The notes: generated from the letters alone by a model not told the origin. A stretch of 64,000 bases of DNA from an uncultured Algibacter sp. (GCF_947490405.1 NZ_CANLGU010000005.1:246740-310739), one strand, 5' to 3'. Counted from the stretch's first letter, positions 53,591-62,918 are shown. Made by a program: numbers and translations.

Positions 53591-54480
53591 TCCCATCCTG
53601 GATTCGTGTTCCAGTAGCATTCTTTATTATTTTCGGAGCCGTAGAATTCTTTATCGATTCTGGAGAAAAACCTGCATTTATCGAATATCCTGCAGTATTA
53701 CTTTTTTTACTGTTAGTGCTTTTAATTCTCATAGCTATTGAAGCCATTGTTGGTGCCCTAGAAAACGTAATGCTTCATAAACTCGATGAAGAAGCTAAAG
53801 CCCGTTTTCTAGCTGAAAAAGAAAAGTCGTTTAAATTTACTTGGTTAAAAGAAACGTACCAAAAACTTCTTGGGCAAAAGCCTATTGAAGAAGAAGGAGA
53901 AATTATTTTAGACCATAATTATGATGGTATAAAAGAATTAGATAATAATTTACCGCCTTGGTGGTTATATGGCTTTTATGCTTCTATCATTTTTGCTGCT
54001 GTTTACTTAGTAAAGTATCATGTTTTTGATGGCGATAACCAAATTGATGAGTTAGAAACTGAATTAGCTGAAGCTAGAATTGCTATTGAAGCTTATAAAA
54101 AAACAGCTAAAAACCTAGTGGACATTAATACCGTTACACAACTTACTGATGCTGCAGACTTAAGTGCTGGTAAAACCATTTTCCAAACCAATTGTGTGGC
54201 TTGCCATATGGCTGATGGAGGTGGTGGTATTGGACCAAATTTAACTGATGACCATTGGATACTTGGTGGCGGCATAAAAAATGTGTTTAGAACCGTATCT
54301 GAAGGTGGGCGTTCTGGAAAAGGAATGATTGCATGGAAAGCACAATTAAAACCTTTAGAAATGGCTCAGGTAGCCAGTTATGTTTTAACCTTTCAAGGTA
54401 CAACACCAGCTAACCCAAAAGTTGCAGAAGGCGATATTTGGGTGGACGAAAGTACTGAAACACCTACTGAAACTGATTGA
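53578..54480 (+). CDS. ccoP: cbb3 oxidase subunit III (CcoP), mono-heme
   Basis: A 300-residue protein. The two N-terminal spans (VPVAFFIIFGAVEFFI and LLFLLLVLLILIAIEAIVGAL) and the segment YDGIKELDNNLPPWWLYGFY are the CcoP/FixP N-terminal domain. Only one CXXCH is present, in CVACHMADGGGGIGPNLTDD, whereas proteobacterial CcoP has two heme-binding cytochrome domains. It receives electrons from cytochrome c and passes them to CcoO. Overlap with ccoQ indicates coupled translation. Confidence 0.92.
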   Translation: MRNLIPSWIRVPVAFFIIFGAVEFFIDSGEKPAFIEYPAVLLFLLLVLLILIAIEAIVGALENVMLHKLDEEAKARFLAEKEKSFKFTWLKETYQKLLGQKPIEEEGEIILDHNYDGIKELDNNLPPWWLYGFYASIIFAAVYLVKYHVFDGDNQIDELETELAEARIAIEAYKKTAKNLVDINTVTQLTDAADLSAGKTIFQTNCVACHMADGGGGIGPNLTDDHWILGGGIKNVFRTVSEGGRSGKGMIAWKAQLKPLEMAQVASYVLTFQGTTPANPKVAEGDIWVDESTETPTETD

Positions 54481-54524
54481 AATAATACAACACAAACCAT
54501 ATCAAACTAAGCTAAACACTAGAT

Positions 54525-54556
54525 GACCTGTTAGGTCTTAATAAACCTAGCAGGTC
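54525..54556. repeat. Palindromic element before ccoG
   Basis: GACCTGTTAGGT and ACCTAGCAGGTC form 12-bp arms with one mismatch around a TCTTAATAA-type loop. It belongs to the class of small palindromes that also occur at 56061-56087 and 56286-56312. Confidence 0.6.
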
Positions 54557-54571
54557 TAAATTAAAAAAACA

Positions 54572-55996
54572 GTGGAAACCCCAGAAAACGAAACATTTAG
54601 AGATTCGATTGGCACCATTACTGAAGATGGAAAGCGTGCTTGGGTTTTTCCTAAAAAACCTAGTGGGAAGTTTTATGAATATAGAAAGTATGTAAGTTAC
54701 TTTTTACTGGCTATTTTACTATTGTCGCCTTTCATAAAAATTAATGGGAATCAGTTTTTGATGTTCAATGTATTAGAACGTCGTTTTAATATTTTCGGGT
54801 TTCCTTTTTGGCCACAAGATTTTCATTTGTTTGTAATTTCAATGTTGATTGGTGTGGTTTTTATCACACTGTTTACGGTGGCTTTTGGTAGAATATTTTG
54901 CGGTTGGATTTGTCCGCAAACCATTTTTATGGAAATGGTTTTTAGACGAATTGAATACTGGATTGAAGGCGATAGAAATAAACAACGTAAACTAGCTAGA
55001 CAAAAATGGGATGCTGAAAAAATAAGAAAGAATGGTATAAAATTTTTCATATTTGCGCTTATCTCTTTCATCATAGCTAATGTGTTTTTAGCTTATTTAA
55101 TTGGTAGCGATAAGCTTATAGAACATATAACTGAAGGCCCGCTAAATAACACAAGTACCTTAATTTCTCTGCTCATTTTTACTGCAGTATTTTATTTTGT
55201 TTTCGCATGGTTTAGAGAACAGGTTTGTATTATTGCTTGCCCCTACGGAAGGTTGCAAGGAGTTTTACTTGACACCAAATCTATTGTTGTGGCTTACGAC
55301 CATAAACGAGGAGAAGGCGAAAGTGGGAGAAAGAAATTTAGAAAAAATGAAGACCGTGAAGCCTTAGGACATGGCGATTGTATTGATTGTTTGCAATGTG
55401 TACATGTTTGCCCAACGGGTATTGATATTAGAAACGGTACACAATTAGAGTGTGTAAACTGTACAGCTTGTATTGATGAATGCGACCATATAATGGAAAG
55501 TATCAACTTACCAAAGGGTTTGATTCGTTATGCTAGTGAGGAGGAAATTGAGAAGAAAACAAAGTTTAAACTTACACCAAGAATAAAAGGTTATATAGCT
55601 GTACTCTCTATAATGATTGGATTGTTAATTGGAATGTTGTTTTTACGACATGATGTAGAAGCCAATGTACTAAGATTGCCTGGGCAATTGTATGAGCATA
55701 AAGATGGTAATATTATCAGTAATGTGTTTACTTATAAATTGGTAAATAAAACCTCATCAGATATTGAAGATGTGAGTTTTAAATTGATGTCTCATAAAGG
55801 CGAATTGAAATTGGTATCGACTAGTGAAGATTTTATAGTACCAAGTCAAGGTATTGCAGAAGGGACTTTGTTTATTGAGATTAATAATTCGGCATTGTCT
55901 GGAGATAGAAATAAAATTAAAATTGGTGTTTATAAAGGTGAAAAACTCATTGAAACTACTACGGCTAATTTTTTAGGGCCTAGGAGTTATAAGTAA
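54572..55996 (+). CDS. ccoG: Cytochrome oxidase accessory protein CcoG (RdxA/FixG)
   Basis: A 474-residue membrane ferredoxin-type protein. It has several N-terminal spans, a cysteine motif in FCGWICPQTIFMEM, and two [4Fe-4S] motifs in CIDCLQCVHVCPTGID and CVNCTACIDECDHI, with a C-terminal immunoglobulin-like domain in the periplasm. It functions in copper reduction during cbb3 assembly. The start codon is GTG at 54572. Confidence 0.94.
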   Translation: METPENETFRDSIGTITEDGKRAWVFPKKPSGKFYEYRKYVSYFLLAILLLSPFIKINGNQFLMFNVLERRFNIFGFPFWPQDFHLFVISMLIGVVFITLFTVAFGRIFCGWICPQTIFMEMVFRRIEYWIEGDRNKQRKLARQKWDAEKIRKNGIKFFIFALISFIIANVFLAYLIGSDKLIEHITEGPLNNTSTLISLLIFTAVFYFVFAWFREQVCIIACPYGRLQGVLLDTKSIVVAYDHKRGEGESGRKKFRKNEDREALGHGDCIDCLQCVHVCPTGIDIRNGTQLECVNCTACIDECDHIMESINLPKGLIRYASEEEIEKKTKFKLTPRIKGYIAVLSIMIGLLIGMLFLRHDVEANVLRLPGQLYEHKDGNIISNVFTYKLVNKTSSDIEDVSFKLMSHKGELKLVSTSEDFIVPSQGIAEGTLFIEINNSALSGDRNKIKIGVYKGEKLIETTTANFLGPRSYK

Positions 55997-56060
55997 GTTG
56001 GGAGCTAGAAGACAGAAGTTGGAAGTGCTTACTGTTGTGGAAACGTGAGTTAACTCGTTT

Positions 56061-56087
56061 CCTGCAAGGTTTTTAAAACCTTGTAGG
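56061..56087. repeat. Small palindrome B, copy 1
   Basis: CCTGCAAGGTTTTTAAAACC continues with TTGTAGG to form a near-perfect palindrome of 27 bases. The copy at 56286-56312 differs at about two positions. Confidence 0.65.
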
Positions 56088-56151
56088 TATTGAAAAAAAC
56101 ACAAAACAAAAAAACGAAATGTTTGGTTTGAAAAACAACTTTGGCGGATGG

Positions 56152-56234
56152 GTGCATTAGGGATTGAAACGGCATCCTTTTTTGAGGCACGAGAAAAAGA
56201 TATAGTGGAAAGCCCGACCCAACGGGGTAATGCC
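56152..56234 (+). repeat. Dispersed repeat A, copy 4
   Basis: GCATTAGGGATTGAAACGGC and ATCC lead to GATATAGTGGAAAGCCCGAC and GGGGTAATGCC. It has the intermediate length of the four copies and lies between ccoG and ccoH. Confidence 0.7.
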
Positions 56235-56285
56235 ATAAAAAAAGACGGAAGCTCGAAGACGGGAGACAGAAGTTTGAGCTTATTT

Positions 56286-56312
56286 CCTGCGAGGTTTTAA
56301 AAACCTTGTAGG
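56286..56312. repeat. Small palindrome B, copy 2
   Basis: CCTGCGAGGTTTTAAAAACC followed by TTGTAGG, the same 27-base element as at 56061. Confidence 0.65.
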
Positions 56313-56372
56313 TATAAATTTAAAAATATTATTAACTAAAAATAGATTCCTGCCTTCGCAGGAATAACAGAT

Positions 56373-56819
56373 ATGAAATTTAATTGGGGTACCGGAATTG
56401 TATTAGCGTTTATTGGATTTATTTCCTTTATTATGTACTTTATTATTACCATGAATGTGGATAATAAGTACGACCACGACTTGGTTAGCGAGGATTATTA
56501 TGCTGATGAATTGCAATACCAAAACGATATAAACAAGCTTGAAAACGCGAACACTTTAGAGGCGAATTTAAGCTATGAGAAAACAGCCGAGGGGCTTGTA
56601 ATACACTTCCCTGAAACTGTAAATTATAATGATATTACTGGAAAATTGTTCCTATACAGGCCATCTAACAAACAACTAGACTTTGAGACTGCTATCTCTT
56701 TGTCTAATCCATATTTGCTCATACCTGACAAACGTTTGGTAGATGGCCGTTGGAACATTAAAGTGGATTGGCAATATAAAGGAAAATCTTATTTATTTAA
56801 AGAATCTATAAACTATTAA
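56373..56819 (+). CDS. ccoH: CcoH/FixH-family protein
   Basis: A 148-residue protein with one N-terminal span (VLAFIGFISFIMYFIITMNV) and a periplasmic beta domain containing HDLVSEDYYADELQYQNDIN, the FixH signature. It assists assembly of the cbb3 oxidase. It follows ccoG after a repeat-rich gap and ends 1 bp before the SafE-like gene. Confidence 0.88.
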   Translation: MKFNWGTGIVLAFIGFISFIMYFIITMNVDNKYDHDLVSEDYYADELQYQNDINKLENANTLEANLSYEKTAEGLVIHFPETVNYNDITGKLFLYRPSNKQLDFETAISLSNPYLLIPDKRLVDGRWNIKVDWQYKGKSYLFKESINY

Positions 56820-56820
56820 C

Positions 56821-57522
56821 ATGCTGTTATCGGCTTTCATATTAGGGCTATTGGGGAGTTTTCATTGCGTAGGCATGTGCGGACCCATTGCGTTTATGTT
56901 ACCTGTAGACAGAACAAATCAAGTAAAAAAAATATCTCAAATTGGTATATATCATTTTGGTAGATTAATTGCATACAGTTTAATTGGGTTAGTGTTCGGG
57001 CTTATTGGCAAAAGTCTGTTTATTTTTGGTTATCAACAGCAACTCTCTATTATTATTGGCGTTTTAATGATTCTGGTGGTTGTAATTCCGCAAAAAACAT
57101 TCAACAAATACAACTTTTCTAAGCCAATTTACAAAGCCATTTCAAAAGTAAAATCAGCCTTGGGTAACGCTCTCAAGAAAAAAACTATGGATACTTTTTT
57201 AACCATTGGTTTTTTAAACGGATTTCTACCTTGTGGTTTGGTCTATATGGCACTTTTTGCTGCTATGGCTGGCGGAAATGCTGCAAGTGGTAGTCTATAT
57301 ATGGCTGTTTTTGGTGTAGGTACAATACCTTTAATGACCACTGCTATTTACTTTAGCCACTTTTTAAAAGGTACTGCCAGACAACGCATTCAAAAAATTA
57401 TCCCAATTTTTGTAGTACTTATTGGCGCGCTTTTTATACTTCGTGGTTTAGGTTTAGGCATCCCTTACCTCTCTCCTGCTCCTATATTTGATTTGGTTTC
57501 TAATGAGATGGATTGTCATTAA
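56821..57522 (+). CDS. SafE/TauE-like membrane protein of cbb3 locus
   Basis: A 233-residue, six- to seven-span membrane protein. The N-terminal motif LLGSFHCVGMCGPIAFMLPV with its two cysteines, together with GFLNGFLPCGLVYMALFAAM, matches the family annotated as sulfite exporter TauE/SafE or UreH-like, which regularly follows CcoGH. The Cys residues suggest copper handling for the oxidase rather than sulfite export. It ends the locus. Confidence 0.82.
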   Translation: MLLSAFILGLLGSFHCVGMCGPIAFMLPVDRTNQVKKISQIGIYHFGRLIAYSLIGLVFGLIGKSLFIFGYQQQLSIIIGVLMILVVVIPQKTFNKYNFSKPIYKAISKVKSALGNALKKKTMDTFLTIGFLNGFLPCGLVYMALFAAMAGGNAASGSLYMAVFGVGTIPLMTTAIYFSHFLKGTARQRIQKIIPIFVVLIGALFILRGLGLGIPYLSPAPIFDLVSNEMDCH

Positions 57523-57786
57523 TAGATTTTATGCTTTACTCTCCTTAAGTTAGTTAAGACTTTCCTTTTTAATATTTTTTCTTGAACATCACTGTTTTGG
57601 TCTATTTTTTTTATTAGTCCTTATTAAAGCCTCATACAATTACCCGAGAAAACAAATACTTGTAGTTAATGAAAGACTACTTTCTATGGTATGCAATATC
57701 ACCTATTAAATATATCCATAAGATTTCTTTATGAGTATCATTAACAAAAACAATAGCTTTATTTTCATTTTTAATAGTATTACTAT

Positions 57787-57794
57787 TATATTTG
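57787..57794 (+). promoter_or_regulatory. -7 promoter element of TetR operon
   Basis: TATATTTG matches TAnnTTTG exactly, 18 bp before ATG 57813. It overlaps the TTG at 57792, so that codon cannot be the start. The preceding 260 bases (57523-57786) contain no gene or evident repeat. Confidence 0.55.
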
Positions 57795-57812
57795 AAACCA
57801 AATTTATTAATC

Positions 57813-58484
57813 ATGGATTCATTACTTTCAAATTTAAAGATTTCGGTTCCAGAAAAAATCTATGTTAAAGACCCAGAGTCTTCAGATTTAGGTAAGCGCA
57901 TTGTAGAAAATAGTATCATCTTAATTGATGATATAGGTTTTGACAGCTTTACGTTTAAAAAACTAGGAAATTTAATAGGCTCAAACGAAAGCTCTATATA
58001 TAGATATTTTGAAAATAAACATAAACTTCTAGTTTATTTATCCTCATGGTATTGGGCATGGATTGAGTATCAACTTGTTTTTGAAACACACACCTTAAGT
58101 GCTGATAACAAATTAGAGAAAGCCATAGAGATTGTAACCAGAGCAATTAAAGAGGATTCTAACTTCTCTCATATTAACGAAGTAGTTTTAAACCGCATTA
58201 TGGTTAACGAAAACTCAAAATCCTTTTTAACAAAAGAAGTAGATCAAGAAAACAAAGAAGGTTATTTTGTTATTTATAAACGTATTGTGCACCGACTACG
58301 CGATATGATAAAAGCCAATAAACCTGATTACAAATTCGCTTCAAGTTTAGCAAGTACTATTATTGAAGGTAGCTTACATCAGCACTTTTTAAAAGATCAT
58401 TTCACTTCTATTACAGATTGTGGTGATAATGTTACCCCAACCCAATTTATGAAGAATCTTGTACTTAACACCTTGAAATCCTAA
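57813..58484 (+). CDS. TetR-family regulator of export operon
   Basis: A 223-residue protein with an N-terminal TetR helix-turn-helix (SIILIDDIGFDSFTFKKLGN, then SNESSIYRYFENKHKLLVYL). The C-terminal ligand domain is all-helical. It ends 2 bp before the ABC gene and heads the ABC-HlyD-TolC operon, which it presumably represses until a ligand is present. The start at ATG 57813 is chosen from the promoter position. Confidence 0.85.
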   Translation: MDSLLSNLKISVPEKIYVKDPESSDLGKRIVENSIILIDDIGFDSFTFKKLGNLIGSNESSIYRYFENKHKLLVYLSSWYWAWIEYQLVFETHTLSADNKLEKAIEIVTRAIKEDSNFSHINEVVLNRIMVNENSKSFLTKEVDQENKEGYFVIYKRIVHRLRDMIKANKPDYKFASSLASTIIEGSLHQHFLKDHFTSITDCGDNVTPTQFMKNLVLNTLKS

Positions 58485-58486
58485 TT

Positions 58487-60145
58487 ATGGAAAACAAAAA
58501 AATGACCCCTTGGCAACGTTTAGTGGGTTTGCTACAATTAGAAAAAAGAGACATTTTACAAATTTTTTACTATGCTATATTTGCTGGTATAGTGGCCTTA
58601 TCCTTACCATTGGGTATTCAAGCCATTATTAACTTAATACAAGGTGCACAAATATCAACCTCATGGGTTGTACTTGTCGTTATAGTAACTTTGGGTGTTG
58701 CATTCTCTGGCGCATTACAACTAATGCAACTAAGAATCATTGAAACCATTCAGCAACGTATCTTCACAAGATCTTCTTTTGAATTGGCATATCGATTTCC
58801 AAAGATAAAAATGTCTGAATTACGTAATTACTATCCCCCAGAGTTAGCAAATCGTTTTTTTGATACCCTAACTATTCAAAAGAGTTTATCTAAAATATTA
58901 ATAGATGTGCCTACAGCAGTATTACAGATTTTATTTGCTTTAATTCTGTTGTCATTTTATCATCCTTTCTTTATTATTTTTGGTTTGCTTCTACTTATAC
59001 TTGTTTTTGTGGTATTCAAATTTACTGCTATCAGAGGTCTGGAAACCAGTTTAAAAGAATCTAAAAATAAATATAAAGTAGCCCATTGGATTCAAGAAAT
59101 TGCACGTTCAGTAATCAGTTTTAAACTTTCAGGAAGCACAAATTTAGGTATAAGTAAAAATGATGATTTAGTAAGTAATTATTTAAAAGCTAGGGAAAGT
59201 CATTTTAAAGTTTTGATGTTACAATTTATACAAATGATAAGCTTTAAAGTTATTGTAACCGCGAGTTTACTATTAATTGGTGGTGCTTTGGTATTAAATC
59301 AAGAAATGAATATTGGTCAGTTTGTTGCTGCTGAAATCATTATCATTTTAGTAATTGCTTCGGTTGAAAAACTCATTCTTGGTTTAGAATCATTTTATGA
59401 TACCTTAACATCTTTGGAAAAAATAGGTCAGATTGTTGATAAGGACTTAGAAAGTCAAACAGGAGATACACCTCAATTTAGTAAAGGTATTCACATAGAA
59501 TTAGAAAATGTGGATTATGAAGTATCAAATAGAGATAAGCACATCCTAAAAGATGTTTCTCTGAAAATAAATCCAGATAGTAGGATTCTAATAAAAGGAG
59601 AAAGCGGTTCAGGTAAATCAACACTACTTCGACTTATTTCAGGAGTAATAAAATCCACCGCAGGACATGTCTATGTTAACGATATGTCTATTGATAGCTT
59701 ACACCTTAATTTCTTTAGATCGCAATTAGGATTATCACTCTCTGATGAGACTCCTTTTGAAGGCTCAATAAGAGATAACTTAACATTTGCAAATACAGAC
59801 ATATCTGATGATAAAATTTATGAAGTTCTTGACATTGTAGGTTTAAAACCTTTTATCAAAGAGCAACCTGACGGATTAAAAACCATTCTTTATCCAGATG
59901 GTAAACAAATGTCTTATACATTATCTAAGAAATTAGTTTTAGCACGTGCTATTTTAAAACAACCTAAAGTGCTAATTCTTGAGGATGCTCTAGATCGATT
60001 TAATCAAGCAGAGACCAAATCCATTGTAGACTATTTAAGCCATAAAGACAGAGCATGGGCACTTGTAGTAGTTAGTAGCAGCGATGTTTGGTTAAACAAG
60101 TGTAGTGAAATTATTACTCTAGATAAAGGTAAAATAAAATCTTAA
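58487..60145 (+). CDS. ABC transporter with degenerate ATPase motifs
   Basis: A 552-residue protein with a six-helix membrane domain and an ATPase domain. Walker A is intact (KGESGSGKSTLLRLI, near residue 371) and Walker B is VLILEDALDRF. However, the Q-loop Gln is absent (LGLSLSDETPF), the LSGGQ signature is replaced by YTLSKK near residue 476, and the H-loop His is replaced in VVVSSSDVW. No N-terminal peptidase domain is present. With the HlyD and TolC proteins encoded next, it forms a type I-like export system of unknown substrate. Confidence 0.86.
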   Translation: MENKKMTPWQRLVGLLQLEKRDILQIFYYAIFAGIVALSLPLGIQAIINLIQGAQISTSWVVLVVIVTLGVAFSGALQLMQLRIIETIQQRIFTRSSFELAYRFPKIKMSELRNYYPPELANRFFDTLTIQKSLSKILIDVPTAVLQILFALILLSFYHPFFIIFGLLLLILVFVVFKFTAIRGLETSLKESKNKYKVAHWIQEIARSVISFKLSGSTNLGISKNDDLVSNYLKARESHFKVLMLQFIQMISFKVIVTASLLLIGGALVLNQEMNIGQFVAAEIIIILVIASVEKLILGLESFYDTLTSLEKIGQIVDKDLESQTGDTPQFSKGIHIELENVDYEVSNRDKHILKDVSLKINPDSRILIKGESGSGKSTLLRLISGVIKSTAGHVYVNDMSIDSLHLNFFRSQLGLSLSDETPFEGSIRDNLTFANTDISDDKIYEVLDIVGLKPFIKEQPDGLKTILYPDGKQMSYTLSKKLVLARAILKQPKVLILEDALDRFNQAETKSIVDYLSHKDRAWALVVVSSSDVWLNKCSEIITLDKGKIKS

Positions 60146-60158
60146 AAACAACTAAGTC

Positions 60159-61511
60159 ATGCTCAATATATCGCATAATCAATTGAATAAAAAAATAGAC
60201 TTAGCCACATATAAGTCTGGAAAAAATATAATGAATGTTAAGTACTATAAATACTTTAATAGGTTTTTACTAGCTGCAGCCATCATATTATTTATTGTAC
60301 TATTCTTACCTTGGACACAAAATATTACTGGGCAGGGTATTGTTACTACATTAAAACCAAATCAACGTCCACAAACCATACAATCTCAAATACCCGGAAG
60401 AATAGAACAGTGGTTTGTGCAAGAAGGTGATTACGTAGAAAAAGGTGATACTATTTTAAGAATTTCTGAAGTAAAAAGTGATTACTTTGATGATAAACTT
60501 GTAGAAAGAACAAATGATCAAATTAAAGCTAAATCATCTTCTGTTGTTGCTTATGAAGGCAAAGTAAATGCTTTAAATAGGCAAATTTCAGCATTAAGAA
60601 ACGAACAAAATTTAAAAATTCAGCAAACTAAAAACAAATTGCTACAATCTAAATTAAAAGTAAAAAGTGATAGTATTGATTTAGAAGCTGCAAAAACAAA
60701 TTTAAAAATTGCTAAAACACAGTTTAATCGTATTCAAACATTACAAGAAGAGGGTTTAAAAGCGGTAAAAGATGTTGAAGAAAAACGGTTAAAACTTCAA
60801 GAAACTCAAGCTAAATACATTTCTCAAGAAAACAAATATTTAGCAAGCCAAAATCAAGTAATTAACGCACGTTTAGAACTCTCAAGAACTAATGCTGCTT
60901 TTGCTGATAAAATTTCTAAAGCGCAAAGCGATATGTTTACAGCACAATCTAGCGGTTTTGATACCCAAGCACAAGTCTCAAAACTTGAGAATGCTTCTAC
61001 AAACTACAAACGCCGTAGCGACTTACTGTATGTAACGGCACCGCAAAACGGATTTATTAATAAAGTTTTAAAAGGTGGTATTGGCATCACCTTTAAAGAA
61101 GGATCTGAACTCGTTGGTATTATGCCCGCTCAAATAGATTTAGCTGTTGAAACTTTTGTTAGACCTATAGATTTGCCATTACTTCATATTGGTGAAAAAG
61201 TACGTGTACAATTTGATGGATGGCCTGCCATTGTATTTAGCGGCTGGCCCAATGTATCTTATGGTACATATGGCGCAGAAGTAGTAGCTATAGAGCGTTT
61301 TATAAGTCAAAATGGTAAGTATCGGGTATTATTAGCACCAGATGAAACAGATCATGAATGGCCTAATGCCATTCGCGCAGGTTCAGGCGCAAAAACTATT
61401 GCTTTATTAGAAGACGTTCCTATTTGGTTTGAATTATGGCGACAAATTAACAGCTTCCCTCCTAATTATTATCAACCTGAAGGCAGTAAAACGGCATCAA
61501 AAAAAGGATAA
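60159..61511 (+). CDS. HlyD-type membrane fusion protein
   Basis: A 450-residue periplasmic adaptor. It has one N-terminal span (FLLAAAIILFIVLFLPW), a lipoyl half-motif (IPGRIEQWFVQEGDYVEKGD), a long coiled-coil hairpin (about residues 120-290, rich in K, Q, L), and the second lipoyl half and beta-barrel (VTAPQNGFINKVLKGGIGIT, VRVQFDGWPAIVFSGWPNVS). It bridges the ABC transporter and the TolC channel. The gene lies 13 bp after the ABC gene. Confidence 0.9.
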   Translation: MLNISHNQLNKKIDLATYKSGKNIMNVKYYKYFNRFLLAAAIILFIVLFLPWTQNITGQGIVTTLKPNQRPQTIQSQIPGRIEQWFVQEGDYVEKGDTILRISEVKSDYFDDKLVERTNDQIKAKSSSVVAYEGKVNALNRQISALRNEQNLKIQQTKNKLLQSKLKVKSDSIDLEAAKTNLKIAKTQFNRIQTLQEEGLKAVKDVEEKRLKLQETQAKYISQENKYLASQNQVINARLELSRTNAAFADKISKAQSDMFTAQSSGFDTQAQVSKLENASTNYKRRSDLLYVTAPQNGFINKVLKGGIGITFKEGSELVGIMPAQIDLAVETFVRPIDLPLLHIGEKVRVQFDGWPAIVFSGWPNVSYGTYGAEVVAIERFISQNGKYRVLLAPDETDHEWPNAIRAGSGAKTIALLEDVPIWFELWRQINSFPPNYYQPEGSKTASKKG

Positions 61512-61514
61512 AAA

Positions 61515-62918
61515 ATGAGAGTAATCTTATTCAATATAATATTATTTTGTAGTGGTTTAGTTTCGGCTCAAGATTCAACTTCAGTTATCACACTTTCTGA
61601 ATATTTAGGCTATGTCAAATCGTTTCACCCCATAGTAAAACAAGCCAATTTAGTAATTAACGTAAGTGAGGCTAAACTTATGAAAGCCCGTGGTGCTTTT
61701 GACCCTAAACTTGAGGTTGATTACGATAGAAAGAAATTTAAAAATACTGAATACTTTGACAGGTTAAATGCAACGTTTAAAATACCAACTTGGTTTGGTG
61801 TTGAAATAAAAGGAAACTTTGAAGAAAATACTGGTGAGTTTTTAAACCCCCAAGCTTTTGTTCCAGAAGATGGTTTGTATAGCGCAGGTGTCTCGGTGCC
61901 TGTTGCTCGTGGCTTATTAACCAATAAGCGTATGGCTATGTTAAGACAGTCTCGTTTATACGTTAAACAAGCGCAAGCTGATAGGCAATTGCTAGTCAAT
62001 AATATTCTATATGAAGCTACAGTTAGCTATTTTAATTGGTTAAGGCGGTACAATGAAAAACGCGTATATGAAGATTTTCTAGATAATGCTAAAATCCGTT
62101 TTGATGGTATCGTAAAAAGCTATGAGGTTGGAGACAAACCAGCTATTGATACTCTTGAAGCTAGAATTACTTTAAATAACCGAAGGTTAAATTTAGAAAA
62201 ATCAAGGATTAAATTTATTAAATCTTCTTTGGAGTTATCAAATTTTTTATGGCTAAATGACAACACACCAATTGAAATTCAGGATGGTGTTATTCCGGAT
62301 GTGAGTACCATTGCATCTATTGATACAATTCTGAATACCTCGGGTTTAGATATTGAGAATTTTGATATTGAAAGTCACCCAAAACTACAATCTTTAGATT
62401 ATAAATACAGAAGTTTAAATATAGAAAAACGATTGAAAGCGAATAATTTATTACCCCAAATCGATTTGCAATATAACTTTTTATCCGAAACTCCAGAGGT
62501 AGCACGATCCTTTAGTACGGCTGCATACAAAAGCGCCTTAAATATTAGCTTTCCACTGTTTTTAAGAAAGGAACGCGGAGATTTAAAGCTAGCAAAATTA
62601 AAACTGCAAGACACAAGGTTTGACATTCAAAACACTAGAGTGAGTCTTAAAAATAAAATTGATGCCATTAATCAAGAATTAGATTCTTATGTATTGCAAA
62701 ATGATTATACAGAAACAATTGTAAACGATTATTCTAAAATGTTATCCGCTGAAGAGCGCAAATTCTTTTTAGGAGAAAGCTCTTTATTTCTTGTAAACTC
62801 GCGTGAATCCAAATTAATAGATGCGAAACTTAAAGCTATAGAAATTGAAAACGATTTCTTTAAAACAAAAGCTAATCTATTTAATGTTTTAGCACTTTCA
62901 GATGTACAAATGAATTAA
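61515..62918 (+). CDS. TolC-family outer-membrane channel
   Basis: A 467-residue exported protein (signal ending LVSAQDS). It has the TolC layout of two internally repeated halves with long helices; ALEARITLNNRRLNLEKSRI-type stretches and a second half with RKERGDLKLAKLKLQDTRFD are typical. It forms the outer-membrane exit duct for the ABC-HlyD pair. It starts 3 bp after the HlyD gene and ends the operon. Confidence 0.88.
   Translation: MRVILFNIILFCSGLVSAQDSTSVITLSEYLGYVKSFHPIVKQANLVINVSEAKLMKARGAFDPKLEVDYDRKKFKNTEYFDRLNATFKIPTWFGVEIKGNFEENTGEFLNPQAFVPEDGLYSAGVSVPVARGLLTNKRMAMLRQSRLYVKQAQADRQLLVNNILYEATVSYFNWLRRYNEKRVYEDFLDNAKIRFDGIVKSYEVGDKPAIDTLEARITLNNRRLNLEKSRIKFIKSSLELSNFLWLNDNTPIEIQDGVIPDVSTIASIDTILNTSGLDIENFDIESHPKLQSLDYKYRSLNIEKRLKANNLLPQIDLQYNFLSETPEVARSFSTAAYKSALNISFPLFLRKERGDLKLAKLKLQDTRFDIQNTRVSLKNKIDAINQELDSYVLQNDYTETIVNDYSKMLSAEERKFFLGESSLFLVNSRESKLIDAKLKAIEIENDFFKTKANLFNVLALSDVQMN

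Larger units (their letters stand above)
55997..56372. other. Repeat-rich gap between ccoG and ccoH
   Basis: About 375 bp without a gene. It holds two copies of a small palindrome (CCTGCAAGGTTTTTAAAACC at 56061, and 56286-56312), repeat A copy 4 (56152-56234), an A/G-rich direct repeat (GGAGCTAGAAGACAGAAG and similar at 56000 and 56247), and the hairpin ATTCCTGCCTTCGCAGGAAT (56346-56365) just before ccoH. Confidence 0.65.
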
